A DNA stretch of 38,223 bases from Actinomycetota bacterium (GCA_023475565.1 JAMCVT010000037.1:1-38223); one strand, 5' to 3'; positions 19,584 to 29,957 are shown, counted from the first letter of the stretch. Made by a program: numbers and translations. Notes: a model not told the origin generated them from the letters alone.

Positions 19584-19656
19584 ATCAAACCCCCTGCTGC
19601 CTTTTGCTCCCGGGGGGCACCCGAGTGAACGTTTTATAGCAATCACACTGCCCCGG

Positions 19657-20487
19657 TCAGATTCCGGCAAGGTTATAAAGGTCCGTTCTCCGGTGCCTTA
19701 AAAGGGGCAGCTCCCGCCGTACCCTGTCAATTATGACCGGGTCAATATCTCCGAATACAACCTCTTCCTCCTCCCCGGCCCGGGCAACTATATCCCCCCA
19801 CGGGTCCACCAGCATGGAATGCCCGTAAGCCACGTAGTGCCCCCCGGCATCCCTGGCCGGAGAGGCCGCTATGACATATACCTGGTTATCTACCGCCCTG
19901 CAGCGGTAGAGCATATCCCAGTGGGCAGGCCCGGTGGTCATGTTGAAGGCGGCCGGGATTACTATAACCTCAGCCCCCCCGGTTACCATCAGGCGGATCA
20001 GCTCCGGAAATCTGATGTCGTAGCATATAGCCACGCCAATGGTGCAGAGGTCTGTCTTTATAACGGTGATGCCGCGCCCGGCGCCCAGGGTGCTGGACTC
20101 CTTAACCTTTACGCCCCCGGGCAGATCCACATCAAAAAGGTGCGCCTTCCTGTGCCTGCCCAGCAGCTCACCACCGGGGCCTATTACAAAGCTGCTGTTG
20201 TAAACTGTATCCCCGTCCCTTTCCGGAACCGACCCCCCCACCAGATATACATTATTCTCACGGGCGGCTTGCGAAAGCATGCTGAAAGTCTCCCCACCCG
20301 GGTATGTTTCCGCGTATTCAGGAAAGACCCCGGCCACATAAGGGCAGTTGAACATTTCCGGCAAAGCCACCAGCCCGGCTCCTCCCGCCGCCGCCCGGCC
20401 AATCATCCGGCGGGCGGTGTCCAGGTTTTTTTCCTTGCTGCTCACCACTTTCATCTGGCAGACCGCAGCCTTGAACAGTTTATTCAA
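19657..20487 (-). CDS. Carbon-nitrogen hydrolase (nitrilase superfamily, omega-amidase-like)
   Basis: E-K-C catalytic triad context: ALPEMFNCPY, GRHRKAHLFDVD, GVAICYDIRFPELIR; TTG start. Confidence 0.93.
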   Translation of the reverse strand: MNKLFKAAVCQMKVVSSKEKNLDTARRMIGRAAAGGAGLVALPEMFNCPYVAGVFPEYAETYPGGETFSMLSQAARENNVYLVGGSVPERDGDTVYNSSFVIGPGGELLGRHRKAHLFDVDLPGGVKVKESSTLGAGRGITVIKTDLCTIGVAICYDIRFPELIRLMVTGGAEVIVIPAAFNMTTGPAHWDMLYRCRAVDNQVYVIAASPARDAGGHYVAYGHSMLVDPWGDIVARAGEEEEVVFGDIDPVIIDRVRRELPLLRHRRTDLYNLAGI

Positions 20488-20981
20488 TACGGCCTCCTCC
20501 TTGATCTGCCTCCCCGGCTGCCAAGTACTTCAGCCATTATGATACCGTGGTAAACACCTTTTGGAGTGCATAGGTTTTGCAGGAACGCCCTTCTCCGGCC
20601 CGTCCCCGGGCAGTTATCCCGGACATCCCCAACGTCCCGGCAGTGAGAGGCCGGGACAGCCGCCGCCAGATCAGGCTTAATGGTTTCTTCCACTAAAGCT
20701 GTCCGGCGTCCGGCGTCCGGCTCCGGCGCAGCCGGCCGCCTTTCCCTCTCAGTCCGGGGAAGCTCCCCCTCCCCTTCCCGGGGCTCCGGATCCTCCTGCC
20801 GGCGGGCCCAGGGGCCCCGAAGGGGGGAGTCTTCAACACCTTCTCCCTCACCGGCCGTTTCCCAGCCTTCCGTATAGTCCGCGGGTCCGGTCCCGGCAGG
20901 CCGGGAAGAGTCTTCCCGGCGGGTCCATGGACCCCGGAGGGGTAAATCGTCTTCCACTATCCCATAGTCTCTAATTTTCAA
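20484..20981 (-). CDS. Hypothetical charged/proline-rich protein with two LRGPW[TA]RR repeats, overlapping the nitrilase start
   Basis: TTG start with SD aagggg; stop TGA overlaps the nitrilase TTG; repeats EDDLPLRGPWTRRED and EDSPLRGPWARRQED. Confidence 0.6.
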   Translation of the reverse strand: MKIRDYGIVEDDLPLRGPWTRREDSSRPAGTGPADYTEGWETAGEGEGVEDSPLRGPWARRQEDPEPREGEGELPRTERERRPAAPEPDAGRRTALVEETIKPDLAAAVPASHCRDVGDVRDNCPGTGRRRAFLQNLCTPKGVYHGIIMAEVLGSRGGRSRRRPY

Positions 20982-21000
20982 ATACTCAGCCCCTTACCGG

Positions 21001-22002
21001 CTATTTTTTATCATCCTGCCTGCCGGGTCGCTCCTCCATCTGTCCCACGCTGGAAATGCCCTCACGCATCCTGGTGTCCGCCAGGAGGTTCTGCATGTTG
21101 TAGTAATCCATAACACCCAGCCTTCCCTGGCGCAGCGCATCCGAAAGCGCCCTGGGCACTTCTGCCTCGGACTCAACCACCTTGGCTCTCATTTCCTCCA
21201 CCGAGGCCTTCATCTCCTGCTCCCTGGCCACCGCCATAGCCCTTCTCTCCTCGGCCTTGGCCTGGGCTATGCGCTTGTCGGCCTCTGCCTGGTCTGTCTG
21301 CAGCTGGGCCCCGATGTTTCTTCCCACATCCACATCGGCAATGTCTATAGACAGTATCTCAAAGGCGGTTCCGGCGTCAAGGCCCTTTTCCAGAACAGTT
21401 TTGGAGATTGAATCCGGGTTCTCCAGCACCTGTTTATGGGAGACCGAGCTGCCCACGGTGGTCACCACACCTTCACCCACCCTGGCCAGTATGGTCTCGG
21501 TGCCGGCCCCGCCCACCAGCCGATCAATGTTTGCCCTTACTGTGACCCTGGCCATCACCTTGACCTCTATGCCGTCCTTGGCCACCGCCGAAATGAGAGG
21601 TGTCTGGATTACCTTGGGGTTGACGCTCATCTGCACGGCCTCCAGCACATCCCTGCCGGCCAGATCTATGGCTGCCGCCCTCTCAAAGGGAAGCGGAATG
21701 TCAGCCCTTTCGGCGGCTATAAGCGAGTTCACCACCCGGTCAACATTTCCCCCGGCCAGGTAGTGGGCCTCCAGCTGGTTGACCGTTATATCCACCCCGG
21801 CCTTGTCTGCCTTGATCAGAGGGTTTACTATCTGGGCCGGGGGCACCCTCCTGAGCCTCATCCCCACCAGGGTGAATATTCCTATATGCACCCCGGCTGC
21901 CAGCGCCGATATCCACAGTCCCACCGGGATGAAGCTCAAAAGAATCCCCAGACCCGCCAGTATAAGCAGCCCCAAAATTATAGTACTCAGTATAGCTGTC
22001 AT
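21001..22002 (-). CDS. floA: Flotillin-like protein FloA
   Basis: Whole-length pattern incl. [48 protein letters not shown]. Confidence 0.95.
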   Translation of the reverse strand: MTAILSTIILGLLILAGLGILLSFIPVGLWISALAAGVHIGIFTLVGMRLRRVPPAQIVNPLIKADKAGVDITVNQLEAHYLAGGNVDRVVNSLIAAERADIPLPFERAAAIDLAGRDVLEAVQMSVNPKVIQTPLISAVAKDGIEVKVMARVTVRANIDRLVGGAGTETILARVGEGVVTTVGSSVSHKQVLENPDSISKTVLEKGLDAGTAFEILSIDIADVDVGRNIGAQLQTDQAEADKRIAQAKAEERRAMAVAREQEMKASVEEMRAKVVESEAEVPRALSDALRQGRLGVMDYYNMQNLLADTRMREGISSVGQMEERPGRQDDKK

Positions 22003-22019
22003 AAAGCACCTCCTGTTTT

Positions 22020-22526
22020 TTATTCCCTGGTTTTATTATACCCCTTTACCACCACCCGGGTTCCCTCAACCCTGACCACCTCCACCGGCGCTCCAGAGGG
22101 AATGAAATTCCCCTCAGTGACTACATCCAGCCTCTCTCCGGATATTTCAGCGGTTCCCGAGGGCCTCAGAGGAGTGAGGGCGGTGCCTTTTTTACCGGCA
22201 TATACGGCCAGACCCTCCCGGGGAGCCACATAACCCTGGTCATTCTTCTGCTTGGTGTCAAGGGTAAGCCTCTTCCACAGGTTTAATTTATTAAAAAGCT
22301 TAACGCCGGCAAAAATGAACACAACTGTAATCGCCAGCGCCCACACCAGGGCCGTGGTGGCCTGGGTAACATCAACAGCCATAAGGAAAATACCCCAGCC
22401 TACAAGTATTACACCGGCCACCCCGGCCACCCCGAAGCCCGGCAGAACAAATATTTCTACAATCAGGGCGATTATCCCCAGCAGCAGTACCAGAACGGCA
22501 ATCCAGGTGTGTAATTGGGAAAACAT
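22020..22526 (-). CDS. NfeD family protein
   Basis: TM helices plus C-terminal OB-like domain ([51 protein letters not shown]); paired with floA. Confidence 0.92.
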   Translation of the reverse strand: MFSQLHTWIAVLVLLLGIIALIVEIFVLPGFGVAGVAGVILVGWGIFLMAVDVTQATTALVWALAITVVFIFAGVKLFNKLNLWKRLTLDTKQKNDQGYVAPREGLAVYAGKKGTALTPLRPSGTAEISGERLDVVTEGNFIPSGAPVEVVRVEGTRVVVKGYNKTRE

Positions 22527-22577
22527 ATAACCATTCCTCCTTTCCGCAAAAAAAGCACGACTCTGGTGATTATTAAA

Positions 22578-22602
22578 GACCCGGCGATTGCGCCGGGCCT
22601 TG
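22578..22602 (-). terminator. Terminator downstream of rpsU
   Basis: CCCGGCG-attg-CGCCGGG, minus-strand T-rich tail. Confidence 0.8.
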
Positions 22603-22661
22603 TATACCTAAGTATTTTGCAGTTTTTCGGCATCAATCCGCCTGCAACAGGCGTTTGAGTT

Positions 22662-22838
22662 TTAATGAAACTTGCGTTTTCTGGCCGCTTCTGACTTTTT
22701 TTTACGTTTTACACTCGGTTTTTCATAATGCTCGTGCTTTCTGGCCTCAGCCAGTACACCCGCCTTCTGACAGGTGCGTTTAAAACGCCGGAGGGCGCTG
22801 TCCAGTGTCTCATTCTTACCGACACGTACTTCTGCCAT
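22662..22838 (-). CDS. rpsU: 30S ribosomal protein S21 (58 aa, absent from ORF track)
   Basis: [58 protein letters not shown]. Confidence 0.97.
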   Translation of the reverse strand: MAEVRVGKNETLDSALRRFKRTCQKAGVLAEARKHEHYEKPSVKRKKKSEAARKRKFH

Positions 22839-22941
22839 TTACCATCCCTCCCTCCGCCGTACCATAAACCTTCAACATAAATACACCCCGTTGCCAGATT
22901 AAACACCATTTTATTATACATCCACAGCAGTCTGTAGTCAA

Positions 22942-23364
22942 CTAGCCCGGAGGCCAGTGTAGCGGCCTCCCACCTATCAGGTGGTAATGTATATGGAAAA
23001 CCAGCTGGCCGGCATCCTGGTTGCAGTTGCTGATCAGCCGAAATCCTTTTTCCAGCCCCATTTCACGGGCCACCCGGCCTGCAGCCAGCTGCAGGTCTCC
23101 CATTATGCCGGAATCCTTTTCCTCCAGGTCAAAAAATGTGGGAATGTGCTTTTTGGGTATGAGCAGGAGGTGAACCGGAGCTACCGGTCTAATGTCCTTA
23201 AAAACAAGCACGGAGTCATTCTCATATACTATTTCAGCCGGTATCTCCTTATTAATTATTTTACAAAATATACAGTCCTGCGTAAGACAACACCTCCCCC
23301 CGGAGAAAAATGTTAATCCTTTTGGGGATATTCTATTCAACAAGCCGCCGTTCAAATCCTTCAT
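22942..23364 (-). CDS. HIT family (histidine triad) protein; start uncertain (possible ACG start at 23283)
   Basis: QDCIFCKIINKEIPAEIVYENDSVLVFKDIRPVAPVHLLLIPKKHI...GQLVFHIHYHLIGGR. Confidence 0.93.
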   Translation of the reverse strand: MKDLNGGLLNRISPKGLTFFSGGRCCLTQDCIFCKIINKEIPAEIVYENDSVLVFKDIRPVAPVHLLLIPKKHIPTFFDLEEKDSGIMGDLQLAAGRVAREMGLEKGFRLISNCNQDAGQLVFHIHYHLIGGRPLHWPPG

Positions 23365-23367
23365 GGT

Positions 23368-24675
23368 TTATAATTTTCTGCCCTCAAGAGTGCCGCCGGA
23401 CACCTTTTCCGCCCTGACCCGGACAAATTCCCCCTTAAGGCCCTCATCCCCCGGAAAAACCACCAGCAGGTAATTGGCGGTATGGCCCTGCAGCATTCCC
23501 GGTCTGCCGTCGGCCAGGTCCTCCACCAGCACCTCAACCTCCCGGCCAATATACTGTGAGGCAAATTCCCCGGCCAGGGCAGACCCCAGGTCAATGAGCA
23601 TTTTGCTGCGCCGCTCCTTGACCTCCCCGGCCACCTGCCCGGGAAACTCCGCAGCCGCAGTGCCCTTTCTGGGTGAATACTTAAACACGTGCATGGCTGA
23701 AAACCTTATTTCCTCTGCCAGGCGATATGTATTAATAAAGTTGTCCCCGGACTCCCCCGGGAAGCCCACAATCACATCGGTGGTAATGGAAACGTCCCTT
23801 ATCCTTTCTTTTATCTCACCGGCCAGCCTTTTAAAATCAGCGGCGGTGTAATGCCTCTTCATGGCCGAAAGTATAACGTCATCGCCGCTCTGCAGGGGAA
23901 TATGGAGGTGCGGGCAGAACGGCAGCCCCCCGGCCAGTATGGATATCAAATCTTCATTTACATCCATGGGCTCCACCGAGCTGAGCCTTATCCTGGCCAG
24001 CCCCCTGACGTCAGAAAGCCTTTCCAGAAGTGAGGCCAGCCCCGGCGCACCAGGTTTATCCTGGCCGTATGCCCCGGTATGTATACCGGTCAGCACTATC
24101 TCCCGGTAGCCCGCCTCCACCATCTTCCCGGCCTCTTCCAGAACCCTGCCGGGGTCCCTGCTTCTCACAGGCCCCCTGGCATAGGGCACTATGCAGTACG
24201 AGCAGTAGTTATTGCACCCTTCCTGAATTTTTAGAAAGGCTCTGGTCCTGCCGGTGGCCGCCACGGCCGGGAGTTCTTCAAACTCCTTTATTTCTGACGG
24301 CTCCAGAACAGCACTTACCTTTTTGCCCTTTTTTATTTCCTCCACCCTGTCCACTATCCGGGATTTGTCGGCCGTGCCCATAACCAGGTCCACGCCGGGA
24401 ATCTCCAGCACCTCCCCGGGGGACACCTGGGCATAGCAGCCGGTAACCACCACCAGCCCCTCCGGGTTGGACCGGACGGCCCTTCTGATATACTGCCGGG
24501 ACTTGCGGTCGCCAGCATGGGTAACGGTGCAGGTGTTGATTACATATACATCGGCCAGCTCCCCAAAATCCACCACCTGGTAGCCCCTGGTCCTGAACAT
24601 CCCGGCCATGGAGGATGACTCGTACTGGTTGACCTTGCACCCCAGGGTGGCTATGGCCACTCTTTTGGAACTCAT
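23368..24675 (-). CDS. mtaB: tRNA t6A37 methylthiotransferase MtaB
   Basis: TLGCKVNQYES, radical SAM CNNYCSYCIVPYARGPVRSR, C-terminal TRAM-like domain. Confidence 0.94.
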   Translation of the reverse strand: MSSKRVAIATLGCKVNQYESSSMAGMFRTRGYQVVDFGELADVYVINTCTVTHAGDRKSRQYIRRAVRSNPEGLVVVTGCYAQVSPGEVLEIPGVDLVMGTADKSRIVDRVEEIKKGKKVSAVLEPSEIKEFEELPAVAATGRTRAFLKIQEGCNNYCSYCIVPYARGPVRSRDPGRVLEEAGKMVEAGYREIVLTGIHTGAYGQDKPGAPGLASLLERLSDVRGLARIRLSSVEPMDVNEDLISILAGGLPFCPHLHIPLQSGDDVILSAMKRHYTAADFKRLAGEIKERIRDVSITTDVIVGFPGESGDNFINTYRLAEEIRFSAMHVFKYSPRKGTAAAEFPGQVAGEVKERRSKMLIDLGSALAGEFASQYIGREVEVLVEDLADGRPGMLQGHTANYLLVVFPGDEGLKGEFVRVRAEKVSGGTLEGRKL

Positions 24676-24708
24676 TGCGGACCCCCCATCTTACAGGCAT
24701 TTCTTTCT

Positions 24709-24910
24709 GGTCGGGAGACGGTAGACGGGTGTTTGCATGCCCTACTTTGATGTCAGTATAAAGACTGACCCCATTTGGCCACAGACAGAGGCCACAGAAA
24801 TTTAAAGCCATTACTCATAAGGAATGCTTATTCTCCAGTCTCCCGTCTCCTGCATCAGGTATTACCTATAGCATCTCCCGTCTCCCGTCTTCTGACCCAA
24901 GGTATTACCC
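24709..24910. repeat. Composite repeat region: GGTCGG-bounded heptamers, GTCAGT hairpin, CCACAGA repeat, heptamers, CTGACC, GGTATTACCC
   Basis: ggtcgggagacggtagacggg ... GTCAGTataaagACTGACccc ... ccacagacagaggccacag ... ctcccgtctcccgtcttctgacccaaGGTATTACCC. Confidence 0.75.
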
Positions 24911-24934
24911 CTAGAGCAGTCTCATTCCCGTAAG

Positions 24935-25669
24935 CTACATGTCTCCCCACCTGTGCATGATGATGGCCAGGCACGCCGGCCCCGCCGTCTCGGTCCTCAA
25001 TATCCTGGGTCCCAGTGACACCGTAACCACACCGCTGCCTCTGGCCTCTTCCACCTCGGAGTCCTCAAAGCCCCCCTCGGGCCCCACAAATATGTATAGC
25101 CTGCCCGGCTTTTCCTCCGGCAGGGCATCCTTCAGCGAAAGGCTCTTTTCACCCTCCCAGGGCAGTATTGACAGAGCCCCCGGGGGAATACCACGCAGCA
25201 CCTCTCCCATTTCCCGGGGAGGGAAAACCTCCGGTATCCTGGCCCGGCGGCACTGCTTGGAGGCCTCCAGGGCCACCCGCTGCCACCTGGACTGCCTGGA
25301 CGCTTTCTTCTCCCCATCCAGGCGGACCACCGACCTCTTGGAGACCAGGGGCATTATGCCGGACACCCCCAGCTCGGTGCTTTTCTGAATGACGTATTCC
25401 ATCTTTTCACCCTTGGCCAGCCCCTGGACCAGAAAAACATCAATCGGAGGCTCCCCGCCGGGGCTGAAATGCTCAGTTATCCGGCAGACGATCCCGTCCT
25501 TCCCGATATGTTCAATTACAGCCACCGCCGCCCTGCCCGCCCCGTCCAGAAGGTTGATGGTATGCCCGGTCCCCAGGCGCAATACCTTTGTTATATGCCT
25601 GACATCCGGGCCGGAAACGGTGGGTCTGGGGCTGTCAAACTGTTCCGGCGGTATAAAAAAACGGCTCAT
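24935..25669 (-). CDS. rsmE: 16S rRNA (uracil-1498-N3)-methyltransferase RsmE
   Basis: SPOUT motifs IQKSTELGVSGIMPLVSKRSV, IFVGPEGGFEDSEVE, LGPRILRTETAGPACLAI; ATG at 25669 with SD aaggtga. Confidence 0.94.
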   Translation of the reverse strand: MSRFFIPPEQFDSPRPTVSGPDVRHITKVLRLGTGHTINLLDGAGRAAVAVIEHIGKDGIVCRITEHFSPGGEPPIDVFLVQGLAKGEKMEYVIQKSTELGVSGIMPLVSKRSVVRLDGEKKASRQSRWQRVALEASKQCRRARIPEVFPPREMGEVLRGIPPGALSILPWEGEKSLSLKDALPEEKPGRLYIFVGPEGGFEDSEVEEARGSGVVTVSLGPRILRTETAGPACLAIIMHRWGDM

Positions 25670-25698
25670 TCTAATCACCTTATACTGAAATTCTCACC

Positions 25699-25826
25699 GG
25701 TCGGAATACAGAATTCAGAAGTCAGAAGTCAGAATAGGCGGGCCTTTCCCTTGGGCCTAAGAGCCGGCATGCAAATATTCCGTCTCCTGTCTCCTGTCTC
25801 CTATCTCCTGACCTGAGGTATTACCC
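25699..25826. repeat. Heptamer-array element bounded by GGTCGG/CTGACC and followed by GGTATTACCC
   Basis: GGTCGGaatacagaattcagaagtcagaagtcagaat ... attccgtctcctgtctcctgtctcctatctCCTGACCtgaGGTATTACCC. Confidence 0.8.
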
Positions 25827-25831
25827 TCCAG

Positions 25832-26758
25832 CTATTTCTTTACGGCCAGGAAGGCAACCCATTCTCCCTCCCGGAGGGTATTAATAATATTCATCCCTGT
25901 TTTGCCTATAGCTGCAGCCACCTCTTCCTGCCTTCCGGAAATAATCCCGGATGCCATAAACCTGCCGCCTTCTTTTAAAAGGCTGGCAGCGGCCGGAAGT
26001 AGCTTTATAATCACATCAGCCACAATGTTGGCCACTATTATGTCGGCCCTGGTGTCCAGGCCCTCCAGAAGATTGCCTTCCTTTACGGTTATGGCGCCTT
26101 CCAGCCCATTTAGGGATACATTTTCCCGGGCTGTCCGCACGGCCCCCGCATCGGTGTCCACCGCCAGTGCCGCGGAGGCGCCGAGCTTCACCGCAGCGAT
26201 GGCCAGTATACCGGACCCGGTGCCCACATCAATAACGTATTCACCTGCCCTGACGGTGTCCTCCAGAAGGCGCATGCACATGGAGGTGCTGGAGTGAGTG
26301 CCGCAGCCAAAGGCCATTCCCGGGTCCATCTCAATCACCAGGAGACCTTCACCGGTATCCGCCTGCTCCCAGGTGGGCTTAACCATAAGGCGCTTCCCCA
26401 CCCTGAAGGGGTGGTAGTAGTCCCGCCAGCGGTTCATCCAGTCTTCATCCTCCACTTCCCTGAGGGTCACCTCCGGCGGGTATGACCGGTTAATACTCCC
26501 CAGGGCGTCCAGAAGACCGGAAAGAAGATCACCAAACCCGTCATCTGCCGGGAGGTAGCCCTTTATGCAGGGGGGCGCCTCCGGGTCCACCAGGGATATG
26601 TCCATAGCCACAGTATCTTCGCTGCCCCCGCTTACCACATCATAAATTAGGGCGGGGTCCTCTATGACAACCCCGCCTGTTCCCAATCCGTCAAATATAT
26701 CACTCACCGCGTCCATATCCTCACGGTGCACGGTGATGCCTATTTCCATCCATTTCAA
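25832..26758 (-). CDS. prmA: Ribosomal protein L11 methyltransferase PrmA
   Basis: MDPGMAFGCGTHSSTSMCMRLLE, VIDVGTGSGILAIAAVKLGA, IIVANIVADVI. Confidence 0.94.
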   Translation of the reverse strand: MKWMEIGITVHREDMDAVSDIFDGLGTGGVVIEDPALIYDVVSGGSEDTVAMDISLVDPEAPPCIKGYLPADDGFGDLLSGLLDALGSINRSYPPEVTLREVEDEDWMNRWRDYYHPFRVGKRLMVKPTWEQADTGEGLLVIEMDPGMAFGCGTHSSTSMCMRLLEDTVRAGEYVIDVGTGSGILAIAAVKLGASAALAVDTDAGAVRTARENVSLNGLEGAITVKEGNLLEGLDTRADIIVANIVADVIIKLLPAAASLLKEGGRFMASGIISGRQEEVAAAIGKTGMNIINTLREGEWVAFLAVKK

Positions 26759-26796
26759 TACTGTTCCCGCCCGTTAAACATATTTGCCCGGCCCGG

Positions 26797-27921
26797 CTAG
26801 CCCATAAAGGCGTCCTTTACCTTGCCAAAGAAGCCCTTTTCCACCCCCGCGGGGTTTTCATTACCCAGTTTGGCAAACTCCAGGATCAGTTCTTTCTGCT
26901 TTTCGGTGAGCTTGGTGGGGGTAACCACCTTAACCACCACGTGCTGATCGCCCCGCCCGTGGCCTCCCAGGTGCGGCACGCCCTTTCCCCTCAGCCTGAA
27001 TACAGACCCGGTCTGGGTGCCCTCGGGGATTTTAAAAGCCGTCTTGCCGTCCAGGGTATCAACTTCCACTTCATCCCCCAGGGCTGCCTGGGCAAAGCTC
27101 AGGGGAACTTCCACCACCACGTCGTTGCCATCCCGGCGGAAAAACTTGTGGGGCCTGACATAGATATAGACATACAGGTCACCCCTGGGACCACCCCTCA
27201 GGCCGGACTCTCCCTCTCCGGCAACCCTCAGTCTGGTTCCGCTGTCAACCCCGGCGGGTATCTTGACGTGTATACTCCTTGTTTTTCTAACCTGGCCGGC
27301 GCCGTGACAGGTGGAGCACGGTTTTTCTATAATCTTGCCGGCCCCCCGGCAGCGGTCACAGGTTCTGGACTGCACAACCCGCCCAAAGGGAGTGCTCTGG
27401 GCATACTGGATCTGTCCCGCTCCATTGCAGGCGGGACAGGTCTGGGCTTTTGTGCCGGGAGCCGCCCCGGTTCCCCCGCAGGTCCCGCACCCCTCACTTC
27501 TGGGTACCTTAATGTCCTTTTCCAGGCCAAAGGCCGCTTCCTCAAAGGCTATCTCCATATCCACCCTGAGGTCGGAGCCCTTTTCCGGGCCACGCCTGCT
27601 CCTGCCCCCGCCTCCAAAGAACATGTCAAAAATATCGCCCAGCCCGCTGAAATCTCCGCCACCGAACCCACCGAAGCCGCCGAAGCCCTGGCCGTTGGCG
27701 CCGGCATGGCCGAAGCGGTCATAGCCGGCCCTCTTTTCCGGGTCGCTTAGAACCTCGTAGGCCTCGGCAATTTCCTTAAACTTCTCTTCGGAGTATTTTT
27801 TATTATCGGGGTTGGCATCGGGGTGGTACTGGCGCGCCAGCTTTCTATATGCTTTTTTTATATCATCCGCAGAAGCTTCCCTGGAAACACCCAGCACTTC
27901 ATAATAATCCCGTTTGGACAT
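26797..27921 (-). CDS. dnaJ: Chaperone protein DnaJ
   Basis: J domain with HPD context ([11 protein letters not shown]), G/F region, four CxxCxGxG zinc motifs. Confidence 0.98.
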   Translation of the reverse strand: MSKRDYYEVLGVSREASADDIKKAYRKLARQYHPDANPDNKKYSEEKFKEIAEAYEVLSDPEKRAGYDRFGHAGANGQGFGGFGGFGGGDFSGLGDIFDMFFGGGGRSRRGPEKGSDLRVDMEIAFEEAAFGLEKDIKVPRSEGCGTCGGTGAAPGTKAQTCPACNGAGQIQYAQSTPFGRVVQSRTCDRCRGAGKIIEKPCSTCHGAGQVRKTRSIHVKIPAGVDSGTRLRVAGEGESGLRGGPRGDLYVYIYVRPHKFFRRDGNDVVVEVPLSFAQAALGDEVEVDTLDGKTAFKIPEGTQTGSVFRLRGKGVPHLGGHGRGDQHVVVKVVTPTKLTEKQKELILEFAKLGNENPAGVEKGFFGKVKDAFMG

Positions 27922-27963
27922 AATTAACCACCCCCCGGATATAAGTAAGCCTTGGGTCCGGAA

Positions 27964-28056
27964 GGGGTTATACCCCTACGAACCCTTAGAGCGAACTTAG
28001 TTCGAGCTATACAGCCTGTTGATCCCTGCCTTCGAGGACGGGGTCTTACAGGCTGT
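27964..28056. other. Structured intergenic RNA/DNA hairpins between dnaK and dnaJ
   Basis: GGGG-ttata-CCCC; CGAAC-tta-GTTCG; ACAGCCTGT-tgatccctgccttcgaggacggggtctt-ACAGGCTGT. Confidence 0.7.
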
Positions 28057-28121
28057 TAGCGAGATAAAACATCAACACCATACAGAATAGCACACTTTCC
28101 GGTGACCCGGCAAACCCAAAT

Positions 28122-29957
28122 TTATTTATCCTCTTTAACCTCGTAGTCAGCATCAACCACATTGTCGTCTTTTCCCCCGGCATCTTCCGGATTGCCGGAA
28201 GGGCCGCCCCCGGCCTGCTGCTGCTCATTCTGCTGGTACAGCTGGGAGGTAAGCTCATAAAGAGGCTGTGTAACAGCTTCAATCTTGTTTTTAATAAGCT
28301 CCAGGTCACTGCCCTTTAGGGCCTCCCTCAGTTCTTCCACGGCCTTGTTTACACCTTCGGCCTTGGCGCTGTCCACCTTGTCGCCCAGTTCCTTGAGGGT
28401 CTTTTCCACCTGATAGATGACGCTGTCGGCCTGGTTGCGCACCTCCACCTCTTCCTTGCGCTGTTTATCTGCCTCGGCCTGGACCTCGGCCTCCTTGACC
28501 ATTTTTTCTATATCCTGATCGGACAGCCCGCCGCCGCCGCTTATGGTTATGCTCTGGGCCTTCTGGGTGCCCAGATCCTTGGCGGAAACATTGACTATCC
28601 CGTTAACATCGAGATCAAACTTGACCTCTATCTGGGGCACTCCCCTGGGGGCCGGTGGTATTCCGGTCAGGGTAAAGCGGCCCAGGGACTTGTTGTCGGC
28701 CGCCATGGCCCGCTCACCCTGCAGAACATTTATCTCCACAGTGGTCTGTCCGTCGGCGGCGGTGGAGAATATCTGGCTCTTGGAGGTGGGAATGGTGGTG
28801 TTCCTGTCAATGAGTCTTGTAAACACACCCCCCAGGGTCTCAATGCCCAGGGAAAGCGGGGTGACATCCAGCAGCAGCACATCCTTAACCTCTCCGGCCA
28901 GCACCCCGGCCTGGATGGCCGCCCCTATAGCCACACATTCGTCGGGGTTGATACCCTTGTGGGGATCCTTGCCGAGAAACTTGCGGATGGACTCCTGAAC
29001 GGCGGGGATCCTGGTGGAGCCGCCCACCATCAGTATCCTGTGAATGTCCTTGGGCTCCAGGCCGGAATCGCTCAGCGCCTGCCTGGTGGGACCCATGGTC
29101 TTTTCCACCAGATCGGAGGTCAGCTCGTCAAATTTAGCCCTGGTCAGGTTCAGGTCCAGGTGTTTGGGGCCGTTGGCGTCAGCAGTCACAAAGGGAAGAT
29201 TTATATTGGTGCTGGCCACACCGCTCAGCTCTATCTTGGCCTTCTCGGCAGCTTCCTTGAGGCGCTGCATGGCCATGCGGTCGCCGGCCAGATCAATCCC
29301 CGAGTCTTTCTTAAACTCGGCTACCATCCAGTCAATGACCCGCTGGTCAAAATCGTCCCCGCCCAGGCGGTTGTTCCCGCTGGTGGCCTTTACCTCAAAA
29401 ACCCCTTCCCCCAGTTCCAGAATGGAGACATCAAAGGTGCCTCCTCCCAGGTCGAACACCAGTATGGTCTGGTCCTCTCCCTTTTCCAGGCCGTAAGCCA
29501 GGGCGGCGGCGGTGGGCTCATTGATGATGCGCAGCACCTCCAGCCCGGCTATTTTTCCGGCGTCCTTGGTGGCCTGCCTCTGGGCATCGGTGAAATAGGC
29601 CGGCACCGTAATCACCGCCTGCTCCACCTTCTGCCCCAGGTAGGCCTCGGCGTCTGCCTTAAGCTTCTGCAGTATCATGGCCGAAATTTCCTGAGGAGAA
29701 TAATTTTTATCGTCTATTTCCACCTTGTAGGTGGTTCCCATGTGCCTCTTTATTGAGCTTATGGTGCGGTCAGGATTGCTTACCGCCTGCCTTTTGGCCA
29801 CCTGGCCCACCAGGCGCTCCCCGGTTTTGGAAAAGCCAACCACTGAGGGTGTTGTGCGGCCTCCCTCGGCGTTTGGAATGACCACCGCCTCCCCGCCTTC
29901 CATTACGGCCACACACGAGTTGGTGGTGCCCAGATCTATGCCTATTACCTTGCCCAT
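28122..29957 (-). CDS. dnaK: Chaperone protein DnaK
   Basis: [31 protein letters not shown]; complete HSP70. Confidence 0.99.
   Translation of the reverse strand: MGKVIGIDLGTTNSCVAVMEGGEAVVIPNAEGGRTTPSVVGFSKTGERLVGQVAKRQAVSNPDRTISSIKRHMGTTYKVEIDDKNYSPQEISAMILQKLKADAEAYLGQKVEQAVITVPAYFTDAQRQATKDAGKIAGLEVLRIINEPTAAALAYGLEKGEDQTILVFDLGGGTFDVSILELGEGVFEVKATSGNNRLGGDDFDQRVIDWMVAEFKKDSGIDLAGDRMAMQRLKEAAEKAKIELSGVASTNINLPFVTADANGPKHLDLNLTRAKFDELTSDLVEKTMGPTRQALSDSGLEPKDIHRILMVGGSTRIPAVQESIRKFLGKDPHKGINPDECVAIGAAIQAGVLAGEVKDVLLLDVTPLSLGIETLGGVFTRLIDRNTTIPTSKSQIFSTAADGQTTVEINVLQGERAMAADNKSLGRFTLTGIPPAPRGVPQIEVKFDLDVNGIVNVSAKDLGTQKAQSITISGGGGLSDQDIEKMVKEAEVQAEADKQRKEEVEVRNQADSVIYQVEKTLKELGDKVDSAKAEGVNKAVEELREALKGSDLELIKNKIEAVTQPLYELTSQLYQQNEQQQAGGGPSGNPEDAGGKDDNVVDADYEVKEDK

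Noticed and set aside
22709-22921. 70 aa minus-strand ORF
   Set aside because: Out-of-frame shadow of rpsU; the true S21 frame is 22662-22838.
27964-28056. tRNA or known riboswitch in the dnaK-dnaJ gap
   Set aside because: TTCGAGC resembles a T-loop, but no cloverleaf, acceptor pairing or CCA context; no known riboswitch consensus recognised.
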